Assembly: GCA_015499985.1 (NCBI GenBank)
Contig: JAAAUF010000530.1
Span: 9,390-25,790 of the forward strand
DNA: 16,401 nt
Direction of reading: 5' to 3'
Origin: Haplosporangium gracile
Lineage: Eukaryota > Mortierellomycota > Mortierellomycetes > Mortierellales > Mortierellaceae
This document shows positions 1 through 8,633 of this stretch, piece by piece (position 1 is the stretch's first letter; each line of letters opens with the position of its first letter). The notes beneath the pieces are model-generated. The model saw nothing but the letters and a program-made list of their open reading frames with translations. It ran no database searches and had not been told where the DNA came from. A program made the position numbers and the translations under genes.

Positions 1-726
1 CGGACTTTGTTGTTGTTGCTGACAGTGGAGAGGATCTGGCGAATCTCGGGGGTGTCGGGTGTGAACATGACGTTAATGCAAGCATCCTTTGGTGTCCGCC
101 CCTGAATTAAGAATTGAAGGATAGCACAGAGAGCGTTAGTACCTGGAAGGATAAATGTCGATTTTTCAAGGAGTCATTGAACATGATGATGAGCATGTTT
201 ACCTGGCAGGTGTCGATACCAGGGAGGGCCCATGACTCGGGGTGGTAGTTGGACTGCAGTTGACGCGAGGTGTCGGCCTTTTGGAGGACCCAGAGGAGGA
301 AGAGAAAGAGGATGGGACCCAGCAGGGTCTGAGCAAAGGTCGATCTTCTGTATCGGAGCTATATTGGTATGTAAATCCATGCAATTGCATGTTCAGGTTC
401 AGGTCTGAGCGTCAGAGCGGTATCTTTATTCTTCATTTATTTTATCGAGTAACCAGATCAAGTCGAATGAAGAATCCTATTGTCTCCCTCAGGTACGGTA
501 CAGAATATAGATGTATTTTTATTACCTGGAGAATAGTGTTGCGACGGAGCATGGTGCCGAGCTGGCGGAAGCCTATGCCGATGCCATTCTGGTAGGAAAA
601 GTCTTGGTCTGCGGCAGAGTGGACGTTGAGGGTGGAAGTAGGTTGTTTTTGCTTTTCGATGGTGGCGTGCACTGCTGCTGTTGCCCCTCGTCCTGTCGAG
701 TCGTAATTAGTCTCCTCGATGGACAT
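1..726 (-). CDS. ABC-A family ABC transporter, N-terminal part (runs off the window)
   Basis: The model is complement(<1..101, 203..358, 526..726); both introns (102-202 and 359-525) are GT-AG and phase 0. The ATG at 724-726 opens a 67-codon exon: a polar, low-complexity N-terminus, then FRQLGTMLRRNTILQ. Exon 2 continues with LRYRRSTFAQTLLGP and a strongly hydrophobic stretch (about residues 81-96, PILFLFLLWVLQ). Exon 3 carries a probable extracytosolic loop (TPKDACINVMFTPDTPEIR). The order short cytosolic N-terminus, basic MLRRN-type segment, first membrane helix, large loop is typical of ABC-A (ABCA1-like) full transporters, which move lipids or other amphipaths across membranes. The nucleotide-binding domains would lie outside the window, so the subfamily rests on the N-terminus alone. 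An alternative acceptor at 143 was rejected because it leads to a stop. A CT-rich leader precedes the start. Confidence 0.72.
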
Positions 727-1100
727 TGTAAGTGTCTTCTTTTGATCGAGGGATGAGTGAGGAGTGAATGGCAGTCGAGGTTGTTGTTGTGAGATCTACT
801 AGGGTATTGACTTCCACACGAGAATAGGGGTATAGAGAGAGCGTGTGTGTGAGTGCAAGAGGAATGAGAGAGCGGGTGTCGTCAAAGAAAAGGGAGGATG
901 AAGAATGAACAAAGGGAGAGGAAAAAGATGAGGAGAGAAGAGAGAGGAGAGGGAATGGGTAATTGTGAGTTGACAATTGACCCGACGGAGTGAGAAGGAG
1001 GTGAGAGAGAGAGAGAAAGAGGAAAGGATGGAAGTGGACAAAGAAATGTGACAAAAAGAAAAAGAGGAGAGTCAAGGCAAAGAGGAACAAAAGAGCAGCA
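727..1100 (-). promoter_or_regulatory. Pyrimidine-rich leader/promoter of the ABC transporter gene
   Basis: Read on the minus strand, roughly 830-1100 is almost pure C/T, directly upstream of the ABC transporter ATG. Several open frames cross it, but they encode only Ser/Leu/Phe/Pro low complexity, as any CT tract would. I read it as promoter and 5' UTR. No clear TATA box was found. Confidence 0.4.
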
Positions 1101-2136
1101 GTGTGGCAATTGGGTTCATATTATTTTCCGATGGACGGGAGATGGATAGAACACTGCTGCTGCTGCGACGATGCGACTCTGCGTATTGTTGTAAGACTGT
1201 CTCGATCGCATTTCGTGAAAGGTGTACACGCACTCGTATGCAGTATGCAGGGCACATACACAAACAGACAGCCCCCTGTCCTATCCCGCCGTTACCGATA
1301 AAGAACGGAGGCTATTGCTATCGACTATTCTCTTTCTTCTTCTTCTCTCTCCTTTCTTTTGTTTGCCTCTCTTTTCATAGCTAATCGTCCATCCCTTCCT
1401 TATCCTTGTGCACTTCCTCATTCATAGAAGTAGAAGGTACTCCAGCAAAAAAGATGCAAAAGCGCATTTACATCCAAATAGCCCTTCCCCGGAGTATCCT
1501 CCGCGACCAACCTTCTTTTTTTTTTCCTTCACAACAACAACGATCGATTTAAACCCATATTGCATATTAACAAAACTGTAGCCTGAGACTCAGCCCGGGA
1601 GACAGAGACACAAAACCGCAAAAATTATTTCTGCATACTGGAGGGGTGAATAACAAAGTGCTCTCGACTTAACAGATAGACAAACCTGCTTGTCCGCACT
1701 GGGCAATTATTATTACTTCTCTTATTGGCCCACAACAGCGTGAGCACCGTAACCACCACCCTGGGTAGAATTTGCCCTTCTTTTTTCGTCAATTGAACTG
1801 GACTACCAAATTCCTCATACTCGTGGGTCTACAGCCTTTTACTTCTTGGCAAAAAGCACTTTTTACTGTCATCACTGTTGCCATGCGCATGCGCAATACT
1901 GCAGCTACCACGTCTCACTTTCAGCCTTAGGCAGGGTCTGGCCCTCTGTCTCTCACCCTTTCACTGTGCATAGCCGACCCTTGTTCCTATTGCCTCTGCG
2001 TAGTCGAATATGTCCCCTCCCTCATCTTTATCCATGAACCCGCGACAAAAAAAAAATGTCTTGGCCACAGCCTTAATTGTTCTTGGTTTTGCTGCGTAGA
2101 GAATTAACTGTTTTGGGGTCGACTTCTTTTCTATCA
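1101..2136. other. Intergenic region with no convincing gene
   Basis: About 1 kb in which only short chance frames occur on either strand. One detail is kept as a finding: on the minus strand, 1722-1760 reads GGGYGAHAVVGQ then stop, behind a good acceptor (TTCTACCCAG), so it could be an orphan terminal exon. A 59-codon minus-strand frame between about 1950 and 2140 passes through a T-run and looks like chance. No tRNA-like fold was noticed. Confidence 0.4.
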
Positions 2137-2669
2137 TCATCTTGCAAATTTTGCTAGCCCAGGTATCTTATCCTGGTAGACAAGAAGCCTGCAAAACAAA
2201 AAACCATTGCCCTGATTTTCGCAGCTGAACAAAATAGCCCTTTGGTAATGTTTGTTATTCCAAGGCGATGATAATAGTTGCTTGTACTTTCTTGTATTGT
2301 TGTTCGTTGTTTGTCCAATGGATGTCTGTGGTTCTGCCATGGACGAAACCTTTTTTTCTCGTCTTCCTTCTGCTCGTCATTTGCAGATTCATTAAGCCAG
2401 CGCCCCTTAACCATCACATAGAACCTGAATAAATAAGAGTGAGATTTTAATTTGTTTCTTACTCCCACATTCTAACAAAAGCAACCCTACAAAAAATCAA
2501 GGAGCGTATCTCGAGACGACTACTCAATAGGCTTCTTCTGCAACAATTTACTCCGCACACACCTGTCGCCTTTTCGGGCGCATGAATCATCAGCGAGACA
2601 CTCGACGTCTCTCAGTAGCACACAGCGATCGATGTCATTTTTCAAGACGAAAGGGAACAGGCTGGCCAT
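2137..2669 (-). CDS. Candidate small four-exon gene, 85 aa, function unknown
   Basis: Tentative model complement(2137..2188, 2350..2424, 2463..2486, 2563..2669), all junctions GT-AG and all phase 2. The exons read MASLFPFVLKNDIDRCVLL..., then VAFVRMW, then FYVMVKGRWLNESANDEQ..., then LLVYQDKIPGLAKFAR and stop. The ATG at 2667-2669 is the first in its frame. Points in favour: consistent phase over three introns and a strong last acceptor (TTTTGTTTTGCAG). Points against: a 24-nt exon, a 38-nt intron (2425-2462), a weak last donor (GTTTCG) and a very short product. An alternative keeps 2425-2462 as coding and uses an acceptor at about 2472. The pattern RD-hydrophobic, FVRM...VMVK, then VYQD...G loosely recalls the N-terminal OB fold of Stn1-type telomere proteins, without its usual DD-x-TG motif. 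That is a guess; it may be a relic or chance. Confidence 0.28.
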
Positions 2670-2698
2670 GAGGGTCGTCGTCGAGGAGTTTATCGTGA

Positions 2699-3399
2699 GC
2701 AGTCTCAAGAGCTCGGCGACCAGTGAGGATTTGGAGTACGGAAACAGGTGAGGGTATTCACATTTTGAAGGGCCATGAGACTAGAGTCCATGGGGTTGTT
2801 TACTCCTTTAGTGGGAACCAGCTGGCTTCTTATAGTCATGATGCGGCGATTCGGATCTGGTGCCTCATGACGGGGGTACAGATTTTTGTTCTTGAACACT
2901 CAATCCCAGTCCTTCAGACGATGTATACTCCAGACGGTCGGGATCTGATAACGATCTCATCGGGGGAAGAAGCCCTTCGCTGCTGGGTCTCAGAGATGGG
3001 TGAGCAAGATTTTGTCCGGTTCCAAGAAATTGTCAATGGCGGGGCATCCAGTCGCCCTCACCAGATGGGAGTCTGATTGCTAAAGGACGCAAAGATGGAG
3101 ACTTTCGTCTGTGGGGCATTTCTTCGCCCTCCCAATCCAAGGAAGTCGTTCGATCGAATATTGGATTCGTGGTCCACATCTTGTGGCGCCAGACTGTTGA
3201 GGATGCGTTGTTGTTGGTGATGTTAGGGGTTAGGTTGTTAAGAGTTTGGAGGGTTGTGAAGGAAGAGTGATATTGGGATCTGGTCTTGCGTTCGGAGTTG
3301 GGGTCGAATGAATTGAATCTGGAGGATGTTACATCGAAGGTTGGTGTAGGGCTAAGTTCATTGAATCGCGAGTTCTTGAGGCAGCGTAGGGTACTTTAA
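2699..3399 (+). pseudogene. Decayed C-terminal part of a WD40-repeat protein
   Basis: The frame from 2699 to about 3050 reads RIWSTETGEGIHILKGHE, then a YSFSGNQLASYSHDAAIRIW blade, then YTPDGRDLITISSGEEALRCW: successive WD40 repeats with GH...(S/T)...W dipeptide logic. Near 3049-3058 the sense frame shifts: SPDGSLIAKGRKDGDFRLW continues one frame over. That frame crosses an in-frame TGA at 3268-3270 and goes on as YWDLVLRSELGSNELNLED... to a TAA at 3397-3399. The first stretch has no ATG; an open frame exists only from 2699. One frameshift, one internal stop and no start make it a pseudogene. Large NACHT/STAND-WD40 proteins of Mortierella-like fungi end, as I recall, with a similar VW...V...W...L tail followed by a short LS.xN.xLLxQR motif, seen here as LSSLNREFLRQR. 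No nucleotide-binding domain remains, so the parent type is inference. Confidence 0.72.
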
Positions 3400-3491
3400 A
3401 TAAACAAAAAAAATGTGTAGTCCAAAGGGTTAACAAAAAAAAGTGTATATGTATGTGTGGATGTGTATCATATGACTTCTGACTAGAGTGA

Positions 3492-3881
3492 ACAACGTCG
3501 CCGCTCATTCTTCCTTCTCAAACCATTGAAAAGCTTCGCTCACGATCCTCCCACCGCCACTACCATCACCACCATCACCACTATCACCATCCAGGCACGG
3601 TTCCAAACTTTCTCAAATTACGTGCTTGCACCTACATCCGCACTTTCACCAACACTTAGGCCTCCACGAACACCCACATCATTACCAAAAAACCGCCGAT
3701 TTCACCAACACCAGCATCTCTACCAAAAACATCAACAGGCGCACTTCCACGAACTCCTCCAGTAACTCCTATATTACCGTCTCAAACAAAGCCATCATCT
3801 AGTCCTAAGCTTTTAGGCACGAGTGAGGCGGGAGCCGATACGACAAGGCGGACAACGAGGGATTGGGACGATGTGATTTAA
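3492..3881 (+). pseudogene. C-terminal remnant of an unidentified Pro/Ser/Thr-rich protein, two frameshifts
   Basis: Frame 3 from 3492 reads SPLILPSQTIEKLRSRSS, then a His-rich run and GTVPN, and meets a TAG at 3657. The sense seems to move to frame 1 over about 3600-3690 (SNYVLAPTSALSPTLRPPRT) and back to frame 3 in the A6 run near 3687-3692 (PPISPTPASLPKTSTGALPR...). It ends SSPKLLGTSEAGADTTRRTT and RDWDDVI with TAA at 3879-3881. The three pieces share one Pro/Ser/Thr-rich, basic composition and join smoothly, which is why I read them as one coding tail with two compensating indels and not three chance frames. No upstream domain or start is visible and I do not recognise the family. Assembly errors in homopolymers could mimic part of this. 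Confidence 0.45.
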
Positions 3882-4314
3882 GGAATTCAGATTGAATGTT
3901 TTTTAGAGAATATGGGAGTGAATAAGTAAAAGAAGTTAAAAAAATATGCAATAAATATCAATGTGAGAACGAAAAAAACATGGGGACAAAATAGGTTTTG
4001 CAACGCGTTGAAAATTTTTTCTCAATCCATTACTTCTCAATGAAGGCGCGTTTAACCGATCAGAGCATTGAAATAAGCGAAACAACGGTAATTGATGCAG
4101 CAGGCCACAGCCGACACCGGACTCAATAAATATTGCTCCTTCCGCGTTCTCTTTTTCAACGAGGATGCTGTAATGCCTACACAAAATCCTCTTTTTTTTT
4201 TCTCGTAGGTACAACCAAAAAAAAAAAAAAAAAAAAAAAACTCGTAAAGAAGAGACAGTTGTATTTAAGATCTAAACTGGATCCTCGTTGGGACTGACAA
4301 ATCCCCCTATAGAT
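3882..4314. other. Intergenic stretch between gene debris and the Cys/His-cluster gene
   Basis: No gene is visible. On the plus strand it could be the 3' tail of the remnant ending at 3881: AATAAA-like sites occur near 3949 and 4125, then a run of 24 A. On the minus strand it follows the stop codon of the 4315-5533 gene. Confidence 0.4.
4217..4240 (+). repeat. Homopolymer run of 24 A
   Basis: The run is preceded by a T-run (ending about 4201) and GGTACAACC. The hexamer CTCGTA stands on both sides (4202-4207 and 4241-4246). It may be simple slippage or the A-tail of a tiny retroposed insertion with a short target duplication; the sequence alone does not decide. Confidence 0.9.
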
Positions 4315-5533
4315 TTAACGAATTCTGCTTTGCTCGATCACGACATCAGAACTACTCCTCTCATGCCGATCCATGATCCCCCGATGACCACTATTTTCAC
4401 CGTGTCGCCTCATCCTCCCCACGCGTCGCTCTCCTCCTCTTCCTCCTCCTCCTTCTTCTTCTCCCCTATTTGCAACACCTCCTGTTCCTACTTGAAGTTC
4501 CTCAGGATCACTAGCATGATAATAATCTACCCCTTCCATCCTCGAAGCCCACTCCTGGGCACGCACACGCATCCGCATCAAAGGACTCGAAGGTGGAGGC
4601 CTCTGCTGATACAACTGATGTTGACTCTGTGACTGGGACTGATACTGGTGTCGGCGATGGCGTTGATGTTGATGGGGTGAGTGCTCTTCTAGAGTAACAG
4701 CCTCGAACGCCACCTCAAGCTGCCCAGTCCCTGCTCTATCTTCCGGAATCTGCTCTTGACTATTGTCGACTATAGACGTTGGAGAAGTCGTAAAGGGCTC
4801 TTGGGATCCATCAATACCCTCACCCCTATCTGCCAAGGAAGATGAAGGCGACAAGAAATTCGAGACCGAAACAGAGCCAGATGACATGATCTGAGGAAGC
4901 GGTGGGCCACGGTACCCCAATGTCCTCCTCTGTCTGTTCAACAGTGCCGATATGCTATAGTTGTTATTGCTATTCCTGTCCCGATCCAAAGAGCGGTTGC
5001 TAATATTGTTGTTGATGTTGTTGATGTTGTTGATATTGTGAGTGTTGTGGTTGGGATAGTCACTCAGGGTGGTTGTTGAGTCTGGACTGATCGAGTGTCG
5101 GAACCGGTAATCCGGCAGTAGAGTATCAATGTACTCCGAATAAGCAGTAGCGGTGCCAATTTCTCCTGTTATTGTTGTTGTACTTGCAAATGGAGAAGAA
5201 GTGGAAGAAGATGCGAGGTGGTTGTAGTGTTCTTGACGGCGTGTTTGGCGGATGGCTGATCCGAGACGGATGATGTGCCGGTGACGACATTCAGGGCATT
5301 GACAATCTACTGCCCGACATATATTCGACCGTCCTAGGAAGAATGAAGGAGAAAGAGTGTGTGTGCGTGCGTGTGAGATAGAGAATGCAGAGAAGTAGGG
5401 GAGGGGGAGGGTGTATGTTTGTAAGTTAGTTAGCTGGTTAACTAACAGAAAGAAAAACGCTTGTTTTGTTGTTGCTGTTGTTGTTGTTACCTCGATCTGT
5501 ATCGACTTTGATCACAGGGATGGGGATACCCAT
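4315..5533 (-). CDS. Hypothetical low-complexity protein with N-terminal Cys/His cluster, 353 aa
   Basis: Model complement(4315..5333, 5491..5533): a 43-nt first exon, a 157-nt GT-AG phase-1 intron and one long exon. The ATG at 5531-5533 is the first ATG in its frame. The protein opens MGIPIPVIKVDTDRG; the intron falls in Gly15. A compact cluster follows: C20, C25, C27, C30, H32, H34 (RSNICRAVDCQCPECRHRH), spacing C-x4-C-x-C-x2-C-x-H-x-H, which could bind zinc but matches no RING or classical finger I can name. Next comes a short helical basic stretch (IIRLGSAIRQTRRQEHYN). The rest (about residues 55-353) is disordered in character: Ser/Thr/Asn-rich, an INN repeat near 120, a Gln/His run (about 240), a Gly/Glu/Arg-rich C-terminus. 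No transmembrane segment or signal peptide within the model. Function unknown. Confidence 0.6.
5008..5034 (-). repeat. Three perfect copies of a 9-bp unit inside the Cys/His-cluster gene
   Basis: GTTGTTGAT repeats three times on the plus strand, giving an Ile-Asn-Asn repeat in the protein. The copy number is likely to vary between strains. Confidence 0.85.
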
Positions 5534-5950
5534 TATTGTTGCCACAGCAACACACAATGCAAGGGTGAGGAAGCACGAAAACAGGAAATCCAAAAAAAAG
5601 CGTACGGTCAAGTAAGTAAAGAGGAAGGAGGTGAGGTGAAAAAGAAGACAAAGAAAAAAAAAAGTGAGCGTTGCTGTACACAGATCGCCCCCAAACCAAG
5701 TAAAGAGAAAGGGATCGACAATGGAAAAAGTGTCCCTCTTCCTTTTCGCGTGTTTGAGCCTGACACACGGACCATCATCTATCACCCACTCAGCTCGGAC
5801 TAACCTGACTGACGGGTGAGGGAACAACAAACACCGCCCGTCGATTTTCAAATCGTGTCTCGCTCAGTCTACATTAGAATACACACACCCACACCCGCAC
5901 ACGCATTGCACCAAACAACCAAGGGTAGTTCAAAAAGGCACAGCCTTTTT
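5534..5950 (-). promoter_or_regulatory. Leader/promoter of the Cys/His-cluster gene
   Basis: On the minus strand the sequence upstream of the ATG at 5533 is pyrimidine-rich, notably about 5580-5680. The same frame stays open as far as 5851 and spells hydrophobic Phe/Leu stretches, but contains no ATG upstream of 5533, so I treat it as 5' UTR. A CA-rich patch lies at about 5880-5915. Confidence 0.4.
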
Positions 5951-5956
5951 TTTATT
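5951..5956 (-). terminator. Probable poly(A) signal AATAAA of the CH-like gene
   Basis: The plus strand reads TTTATT, i.e. AATAAA on the minus strand, about 180 nt past the stop codon at 6137-6139. The spacing is normal for a fungal 3' UTR. Confidence 0.45.
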
Positions 5957-6136
5957 AATATAATAATGTAATATTAGAATTAGAAAAGTATGGGTAGGGT
6001 CATTAGTGTCGTAAGTAGAGTGGGTGCGGCGGGTGGATTGCGGTATACAGCTTTGCTTTTTCTACTTCGCTTGTTATCACGCTTGTTAATTGTTATTATT
6101 ATTTTTTATAACAATTTTTGCACCTGGCAGATCCTC

Positions 6137-8633
6137 TCAAAAGTCAACGAAGACAGTAGGGGCTGGAACAGGGGATGTAGCCTTCTTAACTTTGAGGGTT
6201 TCTTTCGCCTCATGGATACCACGCATCACGATGAGCTTGACCCAGGCCTCGAGTTGTTGACGACCCAGTTCGGTCTGCTTGACAATGTCGATTGGCTTGA
6301 ATGACCCTTGGTCGATCTTAAATTCCAGACGGAACTTGCACGCCCTACACGCACATTCAAAATGAACGAGAACCCATTGTTAGGGAGGTGTTTCAGCTGG
6401 TGTTTGTGTTTTGTTTATGACAGAATCAGGGAGCATATGAGGCAGGAGGAGAAGAGAGAGAAGGAGACAGAGAACTTACTGGATCAAGAAGCGCCAGTTG
6501 TCAGCACCACGCCAAGTGCGGGTGGTGTCTTCATGGACCTTATCGACGACTCCAAAGGGCATATTGGTGAGACGGATGAAGGCATTAAACACCATGCATA
6601 TCACATATCCATCGCTACATTTTAACGCAAATAAGGAGGGAAGCAATGCAGGGTTAGATTTGTGGAATAAAACAAATGATTCCGTGCATGTTACGTTTCT
6701 AAACATAGATGAGATGACAGAAATGAGGAGTAAGTGTGATACATACCTAAGGGCGTTCAAGAAGGCAGTCTTGTCGGCAGATGGAGATGGGAGCGACTCG
6801 CGAGTCGCAGGCTTGAAGAACTCGAGGAATGCATGGCAGCGGTCTATGTGTGCAATAATCATCGTCATCATCATAGAGATAGAAAGGGTAGTTGGTTAGT
6901 CTGTGTTCGCCCAACTTAACAAAGAACCGTGACGGGGTCATGATCCAGCAATACAAATCCGCGTTTGCTTCCTCCTTAAAAGAACACTCACTCAAAGAGA
7001 TTTGCTCTCCTTCCTCAGTCGTCCATTTGTCATCATTGATCCACTTGGGCAAAGCAGTAGTAGCCTCAGAGCCATCGTTACTTGAACTCGACATCAGCAA
7101 TTGCTCCAGCTGGGTCGCAATCTTCTCGACCTGGGGCTTGAAGAGATGTTCTTGGACAATGGCAAGGTACTTCTTCATCTCTGCCCGCTCAGTCTCTAGA
7201 TCACCGAAACTGAGTCGCGCATAGCAATAGTCCTCTGGGTGATTCATCTCGTTCTCAGAGTCCAAGATCCGGTTATCATGTTCCATGAGCGACAACATCT
7301 CGATGACAGACAACGCCGCCTGACGATGGATGGTCAATGCCGAGGCCGAGAGGACAGGGGCATGCATGGAGTAAGTCCTGATAGACGAGATGGCCTTGGT
7401 CGAGGACTCGAGCAAAGCCAACATGTCGACAGAAATGTTATCGTATCGGTGTTGTTGCTGTGTGTTGAGTGAGCTGCTGGAGAATTCCTTGCCGTGTCCC
7501 AATTGACGTGACATATCGTTGTCGTCGACAGAGATGGGCGAGTCCAGTGGTGTATGGTCATGATGCAACTGTCCATTACTCGAGTGTGCTGAGGGTGAAG
7601 GGTAACTGATGATGCCCCAGATCTCCAGGACCTGTTGGATGTCCTCGTGACAGTTCCTTAGCAGGACCTCTGGGCTGGGTGCCATCAATCCTGCGCGGGG
7701 TCCGATCGAGTCGACGAAACTCATCTTAGTAAAGTCAAAGTTCAATATTCTATTATAAAAACAAGAGAGAGAATAGGTCAGACAACTATGCAGATAGCAT
7801 ACACATCCTTGAGCAGGGAAAGCATGACGTTCGGGGCGGAAATGTATTCAAGGAGGTTTGCTTGCTGTTGCATCATGTGTGTGTATGCTGTCTTTGGCTG
7901 TTGCTGTCGTTGTTGCTGTTTGATGCGATGCGCATCCATACTCGAGGCAATGCACAACAGTACAAAAAAAAAAAAGAGCGCATTTGGGACACAAAACAAC
8001 AGAGCTTACCCCTCGCAGATGGCCCCGCCAGAGGCATAATATTTTTGAAGGTATGTGATGGATCCCAATGCCCGGATGCTGGCTCTCTTCCTGGCACTGT
8101 CCGACAGCTGCCTCACCTGTCTATTTTTTTTTGTCATTCCCGAAGAAAAAGAAAAAAAGAATAAAAAAAACGAATAATGGATGTAAGTACAATAGACAAG
8201 AGAGGCCACATTAAAATTGCATGGGTCGAGGTTACCCTCAATGCATTGATCATGGCAATGCGTGTGCGTGTATGTATGAGAGAGAGAGTGAGAGCGAGCA
8301 ACATTCTCTTCTTGGTACCCCGTGCGCATTAGTTGGCGATGCAAGATCTTCTTTTCCGGGTCAAATACTTTTCTGTCGCTTTTGTGGCACATACCTTGGC
8401 TTGGCGTATCCCTCGGCAAATTTGAGTGCGCTCATTCTAGATCCGACAGGAAGTGGAGTATTGTTGTACGATGGTTGTTGTTGTTTTTCATGAGGTTGTT
8501 CGTCGTGGCGGTCGAGTTGCCAGGTATCGAGGTCGCCATAGACACCAGAACCACCAACAGTAGAGGTACGTTCCCGTTTTTGGCGGTGCAAACGAAAGAG
8601 ATAAAAGATATAACTGTCAGCAGGCTTTCTCAT
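6137..8633 (-). CDS. Unnamed 561-aa protein with C-terminal calponin-homology-like domain
   Basis: Model complement(6137..6344, 6480..6614, 6747..6843, 6992..7749, 7803..7940, 8010..8120, 8395..8633). All six introns are GT-AG and phase-consistent (53-274 nt), giving 562 codons. Key junctions: donor GTGAGT at 6991, GTAAGT at 6479, GTATGC at 7802. The N-terminal 415 residues are helical and polar: KRASIRALGSITYLQKYYAS (about 90-110), a Gln-rich patch (about 120-140), KDVILNFDFTKMSFVDSIGP, and ARLSFGDLETERAEMKKYLA (about 350). Residues about 416-540 follow the CH fold pattern: RCHAFLEFF, then FLNALSDGYVICMVFNAFIR (compare the DGxxLCxLxN core), VHED, then ADNWRFLIQACKFRLEF (compare ENxxxFLxAC) and a closing helix. 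CH domains bind actin or microtubules or act as scaffolds. The N-terminal start (ATG 8631-8633) could be extended by an unseen exon. No family name is claimed. Confidence 0.65.

Noticed and set aside
143..202. Shorter 60-nt intron in the ABC transporter gene with acceptor at 143
   Set aside because: Joining there puts exon 3 in a frame that stops within 12 codons; the acceptor at 102 keeps the frame.
2661..2698. Extension of the WD40 remnant upstream through GGCCATGAGGGTC as a further GHE-type repeat
   Set aside because: It needs several indels in 40 nt, and the same bases form the start of the candidate minus-strand gene. The match is too short to trust.
5534..5851. N-terminal extension of the Cys/His-cluster protein by about 105 hydrophobic residues
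   Set aside because: The frame is open but contains no ATG upstream of 5533, and its Phe/Leu runs come from a CT-rich leader.
6498..6899. 133-codon plus-strand frame opposite the CH-like gene
   Set aside because: It is antisense to two exons and two introns of a phase-consistent minus-strand gene and has no domain of its own.
6844..6910. Intron donor at GTTAAG (about 6919) in the CH-like gene
   Set aside because: It gives the wrong phase for the next exon. The GTGAGT donor at 6991 gives the right phase and a better consensus.
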